Shown here piece after piece: positions 11,934 through 24,112 of a DNA stretch of 64,000 bases. The position numbers and the translations under genes were made by a program. Below the pieces are notes generated by a model. That model saw only the letters and a list, made by a program, of their open reading frames with translations. It did not search any database and was not told the origin of the DNA. Source of the stretch: Gracilariopsis chorda (taxonomy: Eukaryota; Rhodophyta; Florideophyceae; Gracilariales; Gracilariaceae); assembly GCA_003194525.1 (NCBI GenBank), contig NBIV01000059.1, positions 234,847 through 298,846 on the forward strand. Reading direction: 5' to 3'. Positions within the stretch are counted from its first letter, which is position 1, and every line of letters starts with the position of its first letter.

Positions 11934-12215
11934 GAGAGGGGGGGGGATGTGGCCAATTCTAGGCCGTCGAGGCCTTTAGTGAACCTTGTGCGCTGCTTGC
12001 GACGACTTCAACGGCAGCTGCGCACCCCAATACCAATAAAAGAGGGCCAAACCCAGTCCGCCGGCTCTGTTGGGACGGAGACGCAAGAGAGACTGCGCTT
12101 TTTTCTGTTCCCGCTCCCCATCTGTTCCTTCGCTTTGTCTCCAAGTGCTGCTTGTATGTTGAATCCCGCCTCAAACATATCATCATTCAATCGAAGTCGT
12201 CTCCAAAGAAGTAAT
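11934..12215 (+). repeat. Polypurine tract and probable copia 3' LTR
   Basis: A 'gagagggggggga' tract ends at 11947 and is directly followed by 'TGTGGCCAATTCTAGG', the usual TG start of an LTR. A TATA-like 'caataaaaga' at about 12034 would be the LTR promoter. The 3' limit is uncertain, because no second copy or target-site duplication is visible in the window. I place it near 12215 from loss of features only. Confidence 0.45.
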
Positions 12216-13033
12216 ACATTTTGATGTGAAAAAGACAAAGAGGAGTCACAGGTAAGTCAAACGTTTCTCAGGCACGTTGTCCACATGAACAAAGCGGTTA
12301 AAAACAATTCTAACACATAAAAATTTCATAATATAATTCCAAAAAGATTCTGAAGAATATGAATAGAATACGCTGAGGATAGAATATTCTCTTCGCTAAC
12401 TGACGGTCTTGCTTTTCGAAAATTTAGGATATGATTTCATGCTTCTTGCCGGTAGTCATGTAATTAGGAGGTAAAGGGTTATCCTTACCCCTTGATGCTT
12501 TTCAACTCCCTGAAAATGGTTTGAATCATCCAAAAATGTAAACTAGACTTCAACCTTCTCCCATCTAACGCCGGAAAGTGCGAATATAATGCGGCTCTGA
12601 AGTAAACTGTCAATTCGGCATTGCTAAGTTTCCAAGGGTATCTGTTTGCTCGACAAACCTATCGTGTTGCAGCAGGCGAAGGTTTTTGGAGGGGATCAGG
12701 AAAGCAGGAGCTTGAGTAGTACCGTCTTATACAGTAACCTTGTAATCCTGGTAGCCTTCCCTTTGTAGACTTGCAAGATGTTTGAAGTTAAAAGGATTTG
12801 TCATTTATGAAGATGGATAAGTCTTTTTTTTTTTTTTTTGAAAGAGTTTTTATTTATTGCTATTGTTGGTACCGTCGTTCTTCGCCGTTTAATGCATGGC
12901 CTCGAGCTGAAGAAGGTGGATGAGGAAATGATACTGTGAAGTGCTGCTTTCGAAGTCTACGTTTCCCTGGGTTATGGCCGATAGGCGTATTCGCTCTATC
13001 TTCAAGTGCTGATTCATATCCTCTGTGTATTCG
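12216..13033. other. Intergenic, upstream of the SEC12-like gene
   Basis: A/T-rich sequence with a run of 16 T at 12824-12839 and 'gttggtaccgtcg' at 12865-12877, a variant of a palindromic motif found in other intergenic stretches here. The T run is on the coding strand about 200 bp before the start codon. No gene seen. Confidence 0.5.
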
Positions 13034-14869
13034 ATGGAACCAATCAATCGCGTTTCATTCACGTTTCCAATCTACGCGCTCGATGGTCTCCCAGGCAATC
13101 GGGTGGCTGTTGCCGGCGGTGGCGGTCAAATGAAAAGCGGTATACCGAACGCTTGTGTAAGTCAATTTGAAGTCCTATGGGCACTGTTTCAAACCTCTTC
13201 TCTGACGAAGCATACAATGTAGGAGGTGTTATCCTTCGATGAATCCAGTGCAGAACTAATTTCAGTAGCTTCAACCGAGCTCTCGGATGCGGCTGTTGCT
13301 CTTGCGACTCATGGAAGTGTTATTCATATCGTTATGGGTCCAGGAGTGAAAGACTACGTGTATAAGTCTGAAAAGATTGTGCCATCATCATCGTTTGAGC
13401 ATGACTTGCAAGTTTCCACCACCCAGGAGCAAACTGCAGTCGCAGCTTCAGAAGATGGTTCGACGCTTGTAGTGGCATCTGATAATGGCAACGTCGTAGT
13501 GCTTCGCTTGGAACGCTTCGAACCAGTTTTCAGTGGTCCTATTCATACAAACGGCATCACGGACCTATCTATCACGTCTGACGGCTCTCTGGTGGGCACG
13601 GCGGGAAGGGACAAGCTAGCGCAGATATGGAAAAGCAAGGATGGGGAAGTCTTACAGACACTGGACACAGTAATGCCCACTTCCATCCGCACTCACATCA
13701 GAGCGATTCGTTTCTGCTCAGCACAACCCGATGTGATCTTTACAGCGGAAAGCAATCCCAAGCGAGGGGGATGGATTGCGGCATGGCGGAAATCAAGTAC
13801 CTCCGAGATAGCGCGCTATTCACCAATTGCGAAGATCAAGGCCTCTTCTGATGCCCTGACAGCAATGTGTGTGAATAATGAAGGGTCACTACTAGCTAGC
13901 AGCTCTGCAGAAGGCCATGTGTCCTTGTTTGCTTGGGATGGACTTGCGTTTTCAAAGATATGGAGTACAGAAACACGAACTAACATTTTCAAAGCTTCGA
14001 CGCCACCTCATGTCTTGCCGGTCACCGGAATGCACTTTACAAATTCTGGTAAGTATATTCTTGCAGCCTCTGCTGACTATACTATTTCGATTTGGAAGAC
14101 CAAACAATCGACGCGTTGGCGAAGATGTGCGAGTCTTTTGTTTTGGTTATTGACCGTGCTGGTTCCTCTTTTTGCAATACTCTTGGCCGAAGATGAACAC
14201 CTGAATGAGCTGATAAGAAATCGACGCGCTCAAATTGCTCCATACATGGAGCCACATCTTTCCGAAGTTCAAGGAGTTGTCAGGCCATTTGTAAGAGAGC
14301 AACACAGATCTCTATATACCCATATCTCAAAACTTCGGAAGAAAGCACAGTTGTACCTGAGAGATGCATCAAGGCGAATACCAGCTATGCTAATAAGTAT
14401 GCCACGGACGCTTCAAAGACAGATTTTTGCGGGTTCAAATGAAATAGGCGAAGCAGCCAACACCGTGCCTCAGGAGTTAAGCGATGATTTCCCTAAGGCA
14501 ATACTCTCATCAAGTGAGGCCATTGCTGAAGGATCTGAACAAGAGCAGTTAACTGTATCACATGTGGCGACTACCTCGAACGATGATGGTTTTGGACAAG
14601 CATCCGCAGAAGCGGTTGTGAGGGATGCCTCTGTTGCAGTGTCCTCCTTGGATAAGGGCAGTCCCACAGAGTTTAGAAATGAAGCGTTGACCGCACCAAC
14701 TGTGCAAAACAACAAAGAACAAGAAAAAGATGCTGGAGAAACATCCGTCGAACAGTTCGAACAACACCTTGAGGACTCGTCTGGAAACCCATTTAGAGTA
14801 CCCCAGTCTACCGATGGTTTTCCAGATGTGAGTGTTTCTGTCGGCAAAAACAGTTCCAATGCTTCTTAA
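13034..14869 (+). CDS. SEC12: SEC12/PREB-type Sar1 guanine nucleotide exchange factor
   Basis: ER membrane protein that loads GTP on Sar1 to start COPII vesicle budding. Two exons: 13034-13156 and 13223-14869, joined across a 66-bp phase-0 intron with 'gtaagt' donor and 'atgtag' acceptor, giving 589 aa. Exon 1 is essential to the call, because it carries 'FPIYALDG' and then 'GGGGQMKSGIPN', the glycine-rich K-loop that in yeast Sec12 contacts Sar1. WD-repeat blades follow (for example 'GTAGRDKLAQIWKSKDGEVL' and 'ILAASADYTISIWKT'). One membrane segment lies at about residues 343-363 ('LLFWLLTVLVPLFAILL'). The acidic, Ser/Thr-rich tail (364-589) would face the ER lumen. The long frame alone begins at a GTG inside exon 2, so I chose the upstream ATG. 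The family call rests on motif order, not a database hit. Confidence 0.85.
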
Positions 14870-15799
14870 CAGAAGCAGCCATGCATAGAACCGGTGGAGT
14901 ATCACGCGACTGAAAGAACGTCAGTATCACAATATGGAAACCCGCTTTCTCGAACCAGAAGCGCAACAGTATGTAAATTGAAAGCGCAGGAGCAGCTTCC
15001 ACGAACATTGCGCGGAGTATACAGAGAGATAACAAAGGTTGCCCTCGTTGCGAGTCGAGGAAGTTCCCAAGAACTCCGGCTCTGTACGTTCAGGAACCGG
15101 CCAATTAACTATCATCACACACCAGGGAGTTTGCGAATCCTTTGCGGCCTCTGTGCTTACATGTGCCTACCCGTCGAGCACCCGCACTTCTTGGAACGCT
15201 CTATACGGTCGCAACCCACTTCTCCACCATCAGTCTTGAAACAATATGTTTGTTTACACTCTTTTTCTTGTGATGTGTAAGAATGATACCGGTACGACTA
15301 TGATTCTGGGGAAACGAGATGCGATACATCCTAGGCCAGTTTATGCTCCAAACGTGGATTAAGGATTAGACTATATGAAAAGTGTTCTAAAATATGAGGT
15401 TTACAACGCACATCATACAGCATCGCAGATCAATTCCTAGACTTGTAGATTTGCTCGGTGCCAATATTCCGTAACAAAGCTTAAGTTTTCTCTGTTGAAA
15501 GCTCCGCAGCGTCTCAAGCCAAAATGTGGTTTCATGATTGTGTTACGTTCTTGGGGAATACAGAATACCAGTGAGTAACCCTCTGCGGAGAGCCGTTCGT
15601 TTCTCACGGGATGAGAAGTGAAGATTTCAGTGGCGCTCAGTTGTTTCCGATGGTCTCTGAACACTGCATTTGATATTAATCAAAAGACTGAACTTTGGAA
15701 AGCCGGTATCTTCTTCATTTCAGTGCATAAGTTGTTTTTGACTTGGGTCCTTGCGTCGCACATACGCCGTTTTGGCTGGATATAGAGAGCGCCGCGTGA
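14870..15799. other. Convergent intergenic region
   Basis: This lies between the 3' ends of the SEC12-like gene (+) and the nonaspanin gene (-). Frames of 60-128 aa on both strands have no domain or compositional support. It probably holds both 3' UTRs. Confidence 0.55.
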
Positions 15800-17703
15800 T
15801 CAATCGCTCTTGATTGATGTGTATAGAAAACGGACAAACTTTCTCGCTGAAAAGAAACCAACTGTACCACACATGAGGAAGAACGCATAACTCACCAGCA
15901 GCATGTACCCGAAAAAGAAACTGGCTTGCATGAATCCTTCCAAGGGCGAGCGTATGTAGTAATAGTAGGCACTATACACGAAAATGTAAGCACCGACGCT
16001 TCCGCCATACGCCAGACTGGACCAAACCCATTTGTAGTTCTCAGCAACAAGCTGAAAGTACACCGCTGAAGCGGTGGTGATGATCGTAACGAGCATTAAG
16101 ATGATAAACACAATTGCCAACATTTCGTAAACCTGAAAGATCTTGTGACCCCACAGAGCTCCAAACATGAAGTATAATTCAACATAGATGGAACTGAAGG
16201 GCATGAGACCACATACAAGAGCCAAGAACTGTGGCCGGCGATACCACGGACCCTTGGGAATCTCTCGAGGAATCTTAGTTGTTCTTCCAGGTGAATCGCA
16301 CGGGCGGCTCTGATTCTTTCCTATGATTGCTCCCAGGACTGTTAGAGGAATGGTAACCAATGCCCACAAAGCTGCGACAGAAGCAATCGTCCACAGTGGA
16401 AGGGCGCGGGTGGATTTGTATAACAAAGCTACAGAATTGAGGTAGACCCATATCGAAGACGCCGGACCGCAAAATACAAAAACTGTGACCATAGCGTTGC
16501 GAACCCAGGCACTGCCGCCCATCTGCTTGTACAGATATCCGCTGGTAAAGCCAGCTATTCCAGCGGTGGCAGCATACGAACATACGGCGGTAGTATATAT
16601 TGCGCCACGCGAGAGCGGATGAAAGAACTCGAGCGCTCCAAACATAAGTAGTGTGAAACAAAGGATGAGAAGCTGAACACCCGTTCCCAGGAGCGGGCAC
16701 AGCAAAGTCAAATACTTCGGGAATCGGAATACATCGGCGTAAAGCAATTTCCAACCGTAGTCATCGGAATCATCTTCAGCTTCTAGCGCTTCGTACTCTC
16801 TGAAGTCTTTCCGCACAACGCGCAAGAGAATGGAACCCAACAAGCCCATGAGCAAAACAGCAATTAGAACCGCATTTCCAATACTAAACCAGTGAATTTC
16901 CCGATCACGCATGTGAAAGGGGTCTCTGTACTTGTCGGCCCGACGGTCGACGGGGAATTCGGTCTGGAGAGAGAACTAATGTTAGGTCTTGTAATCCAGA
17001 GTTCGCAACAAAAGGAAGACAGTGTCGCTGGTGAGCAAAGCTTACCTCTTGCCAGGAGACGCTGTACGAGAAGCGGATATTCGCGTGTTGGCCTGGGACG
17101 AGTTCGACAGGCTTATCCGGAGTGGCGGAAGCCTCGATGATATGGTTACCGTTAATACTAAAAACAAATTCGATATGGGTGTAAAGATGAAGCTTCGTGG
17201 TGGCCTCTTCATCCGATATCTCTCCAACAAAGAGCTTAATGGGGAGGTTATCGACCAGCATATCATATACAAAACGCTTTTTAATAGCGTATGCGAACTG
17301 GTTGACTTGTTGAGGGGTGAGCGACTGTTCGCAAAGCAAATGATCATGTAGCGACTCCCTGAAAGTGATGTTGTATAAAGAGCGGACGAGATGGTCACCT
17401 GCAAGGGTTTCGCCGAGCTTGAGAGAACGATGAACAAGCGTTTGTGGTTTACACCAAGGCATCTTCTCGTAGAACTCGTAGCTTTCGGTGGGTGAGCTGT
17501 ATGGGGCTACCTTGTTGACCCATACGTCAATGACCTGAATGAATATAAAACAAGGGGAGTGTGAGAAGAGTATTGTCGGGGCACATGTGAACAAGAAGTC
17601 AAGAAAGAAGAAGCAAAGCTCGTACCTGACCATCTTGATAGAGCTGTCCACGAGATCCCAAGACAGGAGATACAAGGGAAAGCAAAGCTAGTAACTTAAG
17701 CAT
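15800..17703 (-). CDS. TM9SF family nonaspanin
   Basis: Nine-pass endomembrane protein of the nonaspanin family, involved in sorting of membrane proteins in the Golgi/endosome system. Three exons on the minus strand: 17703-17626, 17534-17046 and 16963-15800. The introns are 91 bp (17625-17535) and 82 bp (17045-16964), both phase 0, with GT/AG ends. The product is 576 aa. Exon 1 encodes a signal peptide ('MLKLLALLSLVSPVLG') and the family's opening 'YQDGQ', continued in exon 2 as 'VIDVWVNKVAPYSSP'. The lumenal domain ends with 'DPFHMRDREIHWFSIGNA' leading into the first membrane helix. Many hydrophobic segments follow, and the protein ends in 'IKSD', matching the K-x-D COPI/Golgi retention motif of the family. 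Length is close to the usual 580-660 aa. Confidence 0.9.
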
Positions 17704-19915
17704 GACAATAAGGGATTTGGGCCAACGGTGACGCATAGCGAGGAACGGAGGCATTGTGAAAGCAATTCCAAGCACTAGGGTTGTGCAGTACGATAGCGAA
17801 GAGGTGCAAGCTGACGGTGCTCTCTTTTCTCTCTTTCACGTTGGCAAAAGCGAAGGAGCGGTGAATCAGACCGGATTTTGGACAAGTATGAACCACGCGA
17901 GGAGTGCGTGACGAGCGTATGTGAAGCTTTACGGGGGCAGGCGGTTGAGTTCCTAGGGCGGGGGATGAGGGGTAAGCGGTGGGGATAAACCAATATGGCT
18001 CATACCTATCTGACGGTGACAGCGCTATCCCACAGAACAAACAAGGGTTAGCTCGTCTTGGCGTTCGAGAGTGTGGGCGACTCGACCGATGCTGATGTTC
18101 TGGCACGCCGCGTAGTGTAATTTCCTGTGCGCGAGAAGCGAAACCGCAACCGCCACTCACGGCAGATCACACAATCAAGCACTGTGCGCACTCCAGAAAT
18201 GCCAATATCCCTAAGTAGCCGCCCTGTCGAACGTAACCGCGGCAACTCAACTTTCATCGAGTGGTCTGATCCAACCACTGTAGTGGTTCCTTGTATGCGT
18301 AGTACGGAGGGTTGTAAGGGCTACAGGAACTGGTACACGTGGCCGCTAACCCCGCGTTTAGATTATTACAGAAGGAAAGACCGGGAACCCCAAAAACCCT
18401 CGACGCGGGTTGTGTGAGTGTTGACCATTATACTTCTGGATGACCGGGAAGGTGTTGGTCTCCGTGAGAGACCCATTCGCCACTCCGTTTCGCTTCCCGC
18501 AACGGCAGAGGGAAGACGGGTACACCTCGGGAAGGCGGAACGGCTTGTACCCAACCCTGGTTGAAGTTATCGCTTTTAACTGCTTACGAAGATTTACGTG
18601 TGCAGCTACCGTCGGTACCATTCTACATCTTGGTGTCTATCATGATTCATAATCAAGCCGAGTTCCGGCGTTAACACAGCTCGACCGATGACGACGTGTC
18701 ATCGTCGTGCAACTTGCTCAGAAGACTGATTACCTTCGAAACGTGAATTCCTTGGGCACAGCGTCATGTTCATGCATCCAAAGTTCAAATTCGAACCACA
18801 AGCTAGTAATCATGTGTGGCGAAAACGAACACATTGCTAGGCTCCACCACATATCCAGCATTCAACGTCGTCATCCGCGCTGCTCGTAACGCTGTCATCG
18901 TTCCGCATTTCTTGCTTCACATAAAAACCAGATGTACCGTAAGTTTAGAGACGCCAACCTACGGTGCCAACTGCAGGGACGTTGTGGGACTTCACCACGT
19001 TTCATGTGAATTTTACATTCCGTTGGTGTTCTATCCTAGTGCAGTACAACACGATTTCAAGTTGATCAGTCACGATCAGTACGGCAGGCGCGCCTACAAT
19101 CATCATAGACACCATTCACGTGCGAGTCTCATTAATCCCACAAACGCTTTTCTAAGACAAACACAAAAATGAACGCTTTGGTTCATGAGATGAAAGTAGA
19201 AATCAAGCCTTGTTCATGACAATGCTCGATTCTGATGATAACAATAAACATCTGGCTAAAGGGTTACCTACTCACACCTATCCTTGTTAGCGCATAAAGC
19301 TGTGCCGCGAACCTTCACATCGCACTAAGAGGGACGAGGTTCTGCTTGTCTCTCTGTTACGCAGACTTAAACATGTGCTCAAAGCCATGGTCGCCCAACT
19401 GTAACCCGCTTTGCCTATCGGGAGAGAGAAGTTCTTCGCGGGAAAGGTGTTAGCGTGTTGCACATGCTACAGTAAACTCACTTGCAAACCCGCTCGCACA
19501 CACAAATTGCAAACGACTGCAACTCCTTCCATCTCTTGAAACTGTTGCATGTCGGGTATGCTACCTTCTGCAAAAGTGGAACAGGAGGATGTGTCTCAAA
19601 GAACAACTCACCTTCTGTATAACTGCATACTCTAACTCTCTTGAACTGAAAGCGTTGCTCGTTTCCTAACACTACGATGGTGTGCACTCCCGTTTGTTAT
19701 TTTGCTTTGTCTGCAGTGATAGCTGCACTGGAATAGCCAATGTAAGCACACCCTTTCCCGCTTACAAAACTCATCACAGCTTGGCTTTCTCATTATTTCC
19801 TCGCCTCGAGTTGATGCGACATGAAAAACTTAACTGTTTCTCACTTAGTGATCACGTACTTGAAGCACCCGAGTACTCCTTGCGCCCAATGAGATACATC
19901 CTGGCTCCTACTATG
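17704..19915. other. Intergenic, 2.2 kb
   Basis: Upstream of the nonaspanin gene and downstream of RAD50. It contains 'cgtcggtacc' at 18610-18619, one of the recurring GGTACC motifs. Frames of up to 154 aa have Arg/Ser/Pro-rich, domain-free translations and overlap each other on both strands. I treat them as chance. No tRNA or rRNA signal seen. Confidence 0.5.
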
Positions 19916-22900
19916 TCACATCATCTCCCTCAAGTCTTCGATGTGTGCCCTGGAAATGCCATCAGCATCCTTCACGATACGGAAGTAATCGCTGCAGAAC
20001 TCGCGGGCGCCAATCATTTCAATAAACTCTTGATCGTGCGTAATTAGAACTAGTTGAAAGTTACGTTGCTGTCGACGGTTTTCAATGATCGCCTTAAGCG
20101 CCCCTGCCAAACTCACGATGTTCTCTCGGTCCAAATTCGTTGTGGGCTCATCCAGTGCCAAAATTCCACAATCTGAGCAGAAGCTCTCTGCGAGCGCGAG
20201 GCGAATAACCAGACATGCCAGAACCTTCTGGCCTGCACTGCATCGTCCTCTCATGTCTAATGTTGCTTGTCCTCGTCGCATTTGCACACGATACTGAAAA
20301 CTCCTGGTAAGCGTTCCAGTTCCTCGAGAAGTGTTGCTATCTGACGTGATCTCAATTTCTTCAATGTCCGTCCCCATGTACGTCTGTTGCCACAGCTCTT
20401 TTATGGTCCTGTTGATTGCCATCATCTTTAAAGAATGAAACGCGACTAGTGCTTGGTCAAGAGCTCGATGATAGCGTTCAAGATCGCTGCACGCCAGTTC
20501 CATTGTTTGCTTGCGTATTCGACATTCCTCAAATTTCCTTCGACTACCCGCTTTTTCTGCCACCGCTAGCTCCTTCTTCTTTTCCTTGTAGCGATCAGTA
20601 TACACTTGTCGCTTCCCCAGTGTTGCATGCCTTTCCGAGTCTTTCTTGTTCATCATGCGTCTCAACTTGTCTAACTTTTCCATCGGTATCATACCCGTGT
20701 TTCGTTCAATTGCAGATATCTCATCCTTAACATGTCTCATGGTTCGAGCGTTTACAATGAGTTCTTGCTCTTGTAGCCGATATCGCTGATTGTCTCGCAA
20801 GTTCCGAATTCTAGATTCCATTTCTCTTTGGGAATCCGAAGCCGTCTGGAGTTCTTTTTCTTGAGCCCTTTTGTCTGCATCCTTAGATTCAATGTCTTCT
20901 TGCATGTTTTTTAAAGACATCATCAGCGTCTCAAGTTCAGTACGTCTTCCTGCTCGCTCATACGCGTCCACTTCGCGAACATAAGTACTCCACTGCTGTA
21001 TCTGCATTTCTCGACTCGACAATAGGCTGTTCGCCTGCTTAAGAGCATTAGACGATTCTGCTCGCACAACTGAGAGCTCCTGTTCAAAGTACTCTACATC
21101 CGCTTGATGTTGCCTTGTTCTTGACGTATCCTCTTGAATACCTTTCTCGGTTTCCCCAATCTCCGCCTTTATCTCCTTCTCCTCCAGTGCCAATCTCTTG
21201 TGCTTTTCAGCCATCGAATTGAGCTGTAGTAGAGTCTGCTGAGATTGGTGAAGTCGATGCTCGGCCCTACGAAGGTCTTCTTTTTCGCGATCAACAAGGC
21301 GGGTGTCTTTTTCTATAAGCTCTTGCAATTTGGTCATCTCGTCTTCGATTTGCCTAATATCCTTCTCAACATCTTTCAGTGATCGGGACTGAGCCCTGTT
21401 CATAGAAAGCCCATTACGAACGGTTTCAACTTCTTTTTTTGCCATTTCACTTTCAGTAAAACATTGGTGAAACTCCAATTTCTTCGCGGGAATCTGAAGC
21501 GTCGCACTATTCTCGCCAGCATCATGTTGAAAATCTCTGACTCTCTTCCGTGCTTCTTTTGCTTTGGAGGCGAGCACCTCGATTTCATCGTCGATCTCTC
21601 TTATTTTAGAAGCAACAGATCTGAAGCTCTGACCTTTTAAAAAGGCGTTTGAACTTTGAGACTGTAACTTTCGCAGCACTTGTGACGTGTTCTGGAGTTT
21701 CTCGAGCGTCAACTTTGTATTCTGAATCGGTTCAGGCGTCTTGTATCTCTCTAGGCGACTCAACAAGTGCTTTAGCTGATCTGAATACCTCTTCGTTGAG
21801 GATATGCCGCAGGCTGGACACTTATGTTTAGGGTCTTTCTCAAACTGCTCTAATTCATGCTCGGCTAGCAAAGCCCCGCTTTCGAGCTGAGAAATTCTTT
21901 GGTTGGCCTTCAAGATTTCAATGTCCGTCTTGTCAATGGCATTCTTAACTGCATCTACGTGTTTCTCCTCAAGAACTCTTGGCTCCTCAGTTGGTGATAT
22001 GCTTAATTGTTCCAAAAGCACAGCAACTTCATGAATCCCAGCTGGAGAGTTCGGAGCTTCTTTAAGCTTCCTGGCACTCGAGTTCATTTCTACCCTCTGA
22101 GAATCCAAATACTCCCGAACTTCGTTCAGCTGAAGCTGAAGCTCTGCTCTTCTCGAATTAACGGAGTTTAACGCTTGAGTAGACTTTTCAGCAAGTTTTT
22201 CAATATCTGTTTTTGCAGTTCTGCTGCTCGCTAGTATTCGGTTGCTAACCTCGATGATCATCTCCTTCTCATTTCTGTTCTGTTCTAAAGATATTGAAGA
22301 TGGACTTGCAAGTTTTTCTCGAATACTAGACAGGTCGCCCCTTCCTTCCAGAAAAGGACTTAGTTCATCTATAGACGATAGCATAAGTTCAATGAAGTCT
22401 TTCTGTATGGTCCGCAAAATTTTTTTCTTCTTATCTGCTGTCTCTCGCAATATCTCGTATCTAGCCTGCTCATTTTGATCAGCTACAAGCTGCTCCCGTA
22501 GACTGCGAAGCTCGGACAAGTCTTCTCGAATGGTGGAAGTTCTCCTTCTGTTGGTCAAAATGCTCTTTTGAAGCTCGGAAACGCAGGTAGATTCTGTGAT
22601 GTCATCCAAGAGCCGCTGCGCAGTTTTAACACGATTCTCAGCGCTAGTGACTGAGGACTGCGAGGCCTCAAGAGAGACGAGCTCTTTTCGAATGGTAGAG
22701 AGTTTTACTCTCTTCGCGCGGATATCATCCGTTTTCCTTCGAGTATCTGTCTGCAAGGTGTTCACATGGAGCTTAGCATCATTCAGTTTTGTTGTGGCGT
22801 CGCTCACACTTTTATCTCCCTTTTCCAACACTTTTTGAACATACCGTTTGGTCACTTCTTTCCTTCTCTGCAATGCGCTAGTCCATTCAAGAAGTGATGC

Positions 22901-24112
22901 ACTCTCATCCGGCAGTGATACGTTGTGCAGTACTGGGGTCGTCGTTCCCCGACCACGTTCTTCGGTCAAGAGCTCATGTTTGAGTTCTTCTAGACGGGAA
23001 AGGCGGTTGGAATGCATCTTAGCTTGTTGCTCCAACATCCCTTTACGAGATTGTCTTTCGTTGCATTCAGCACGTAGCATGGCCAACTCTGACTCGAGTT
23101 GCTCAATGACGCCACTGCGCTTTGCTCGCTCCCCATCTGCGCGGTCCAAGTAAGCTTGGACATCTGATATTTCACAGCGCAAAGCCTCCTCATCCATTTC
23201 AGGGAGGTGAACCTTCATCTCTGCGAACTTGGCGGCCTTATCTTTTTCCATTCTTGCTCGCTCCACTCTCAGCTTATCGAGTTCGGAGCGCTTTTCTTGG
23301 TACTTTCTCGTAACTTGTTCGACGCTTCGAATCTGTTCGACAAGCTCAGCAATTTCGGCTCTCAAAACATCAATGCCTTTACTGAACTCGTCATGTCTCA
23401 CTCTGATTTCGTCAACTTCAGAGCGAACCTTTTCAAGCGCAACCACCTTGTCTTCGTAGTGCATTAACTCCACCTTGACCGTTTTAAGATCAGCCGTTTG
23501 ATCCCTCTTAAACTTTCGAATAGACTCTAATGCCTTGGTATATCGCGTGGCAGCAAAAATGTCATCGAACTTGTCCTTGAGGGTTTTGGGATCACTGAGT
23601 GGCCACAGAGAATCTTCCTGATGTACAAAAATGACGTTGTTGAGCACGGGCTTTGCAACGCCCATAACCTGGGGTAGCAGGACATTGATATCGGCGCACT
23701 TGTATGACGAAGCAGAGCCCGGGTCATCTCTTCCCATACGCTTGAGGGTTTGGTCAAGTGTCTTGAATTCTGTCTTGTAGCCGTTGCCGCGCGGGCCGCG
23801 TTTCATTGTAAGCTGGAAGTGACGAGAAACGATGTACTGATCTCCACGGGCATTGCTAAACATGAGTCTTATCTTAGCCTTGGTTTCAGTTTCATTGTCA
23901 ATACGAGGGTCGTGGATGAAAGCGGCACCACGCTCTACCATAGGAGGCAGATCACCGGTGGTGGCCATCTTGACGGCCTCGATAATAGTGCTCTTCCCGC
24001 TGCCATTGCGGCCTAGGATGATGGTGAGCGGCTTGTAAAACTTGATGAAGGTCTCCTGGTCTGGGCCGTAACTTCGAATGCCTCGGATACCGAGACGGTC
24101 GATTGTGGTCAT
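19916..24112 (-). CDS. RAD50: DNA repair ATPase RAD50
   Basis: SMC-like subunit of the MRE11-RAD50-NBS1 complex that tethers and processes DNA double-strand breaks and activates the checkpoint kinase ATM/Tel1. Single 4.2 kb exon, 1398 aa, close to the usual ~1300 aa. I start at the ATG at 24112 ('MTTIDRLGIRGIRSYG'), which matches the family's first strand. The open frame extends 108 codons further up without conserved sequence. Walker A 'GRNGSGKST' is at residues 34-42 and the Q-loop ('FVHQEDSLWPL') near 158. Two long heptad-rich coiled coils flank the zinc hook 'HKCPACG' (C-x-x-C near 765). The ABC signature 'CSAGQKVLACLVIRLALAE' is near 1291 and Walker B 'GILALDEPTTNLD' near 1320. All catalytic motifs are present, so it should be functional. 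Confidence 0.97.
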   Translation of the reverse strand: MTTIDRLGIRGIRSYGPDQETFIKFYKPLTIILGRNGSGKSTIIEAVKMATTGDLPPMVERGAAFIHDPRIDNETETKAKIRLMFSNARGDQYIVSRHFQLTMKRGPRGNGYKTEFKTLDQTLKRMGRDDPGSASSYKCADINVLLPQVMGVAKPVLNNVIFVHQEDSLWPLSDPKTLKDKFDDIFAATRYTKALESIRKFKRDQTADLKTVKVELMHYEDKVVALEKVRSEVDEIRVRHDEFSKGIDVLRAEIAELVEQIRSVEQVTRKYQEKRSELDKLRVERARMEKDKAAKFAEMKVHLPEMDEEALRCEISDVQAYLDRADGERAKRSGVIEQLESELAMLRAECNERQSRKGMLEQQAKMHSNRLSRLEELKHELLTEERGRGTTTPVLHNVSLPDESASLLEWTSALQRRKEVTKRYVQKVLEKGDKSVSDATTKLNDAKLHVNTLQTDTRRKTDDIRAKRVKLSTIRKELVSLEASQSSVTSAENRVKTAQRLLDDITESTCVSELQKSILTNRRRTSTIREDLSELRSLREQLVADQNEQARYEILRETADKKKKILRTIQKDFIELMLSSIDELSPFLEGRGDLSSIREKLASPSSISLEQNRNEKEMIIEVSNRILASSRTAKTDIEKLAEKSTQALNSVNSRRAELQLQLNEVREYLDSQRVEMNSSARKLKEAPNSPAGIHEVAVLLEQLSISPTEEPRVLEEKHVDAVKNAIDKTDIEILKANQRISQLESGALLAEHELEQFEKDPKHKCPACGISSTKRYSDQLKHLLSRLERYKTPEPIQNTKLTLEKLQNTSQVLRKLQSQSSNAFLKGQSFRSVASKIREIDDEIEVLASKAKEARKRVRDFQHDAGENSATLQIPAKKLEFHQCFTESEMAKKEVETVRNGLSMNRAQSRSLKDVEKDIRQIEDEMTKLQELIEKDTRLVDREKEDLRRAEHRLHQSQQTLLQLNSMAEKHKRLALEEKEIKAEIGETEKGIQEDTSRTRQHQADVEYFEQELSVVRAESSNALKQANSLLSSREMQIQQWSTYVREVDAYERAGRRTELETLMMSLKNMQEDIESKDADKRAQEKELQTASDSQREMESRIRNLRDNQRYRLQEQELIVNARTMRHVKDEISAIERNTGMIPMEKLDKLRRMMNKKDSERHATLGKRQVYTDRYKEKKKELAVAEKAGSRRKFEECRIRKQTMELACSDLERYHRALDQALVAFHSLKMMAINRTIKELWQQTYMGTDIEEIEITSDSNTSRGTGTLTRSFQYRVQMRRGQATLDMRGRCSAGQKVLACLVIRLALAESFCSDCGILALDEPTTNLDRENIVSLAGALKAIIENRRQQRNFQLVLITHDQEFIEMIGAREFCSDYFRIVKDADGISRAHIEDLREMM

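Larger units (their letters stand above)
7019..12215 (+). mobile_element. Decayed Ty1/copia LTR retrotransposon
   Basis: The domain order on the + strand is protease, integrase, reverse transcriptase, RNase H. Integrase ahead of RT is the copia order and separates it from the gypsy elements in this window. A polypurine run followed by an LTR-like sequence lies at 11.93-12.2 kb. About 1.7 kb between the RNase H stop and that tract is not explained by standard copia layout and may contain an insertion. I could not find a 5' LTR or primer-binding site, so the left end is unknown. Confidence 0.6.

Noticed and set aside
11483-11962. 159-aa plus frame before the copia LTR
   Set aside because: Runs through the polypurine tract into the LTR, and no env- or RNase H-like motif found.
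14894-15280. 128-aa plus frame after the SEC12-like gene
   Set aside because: No domain, no start context, and competing frames on the other strand. Probably a 3' UTR.
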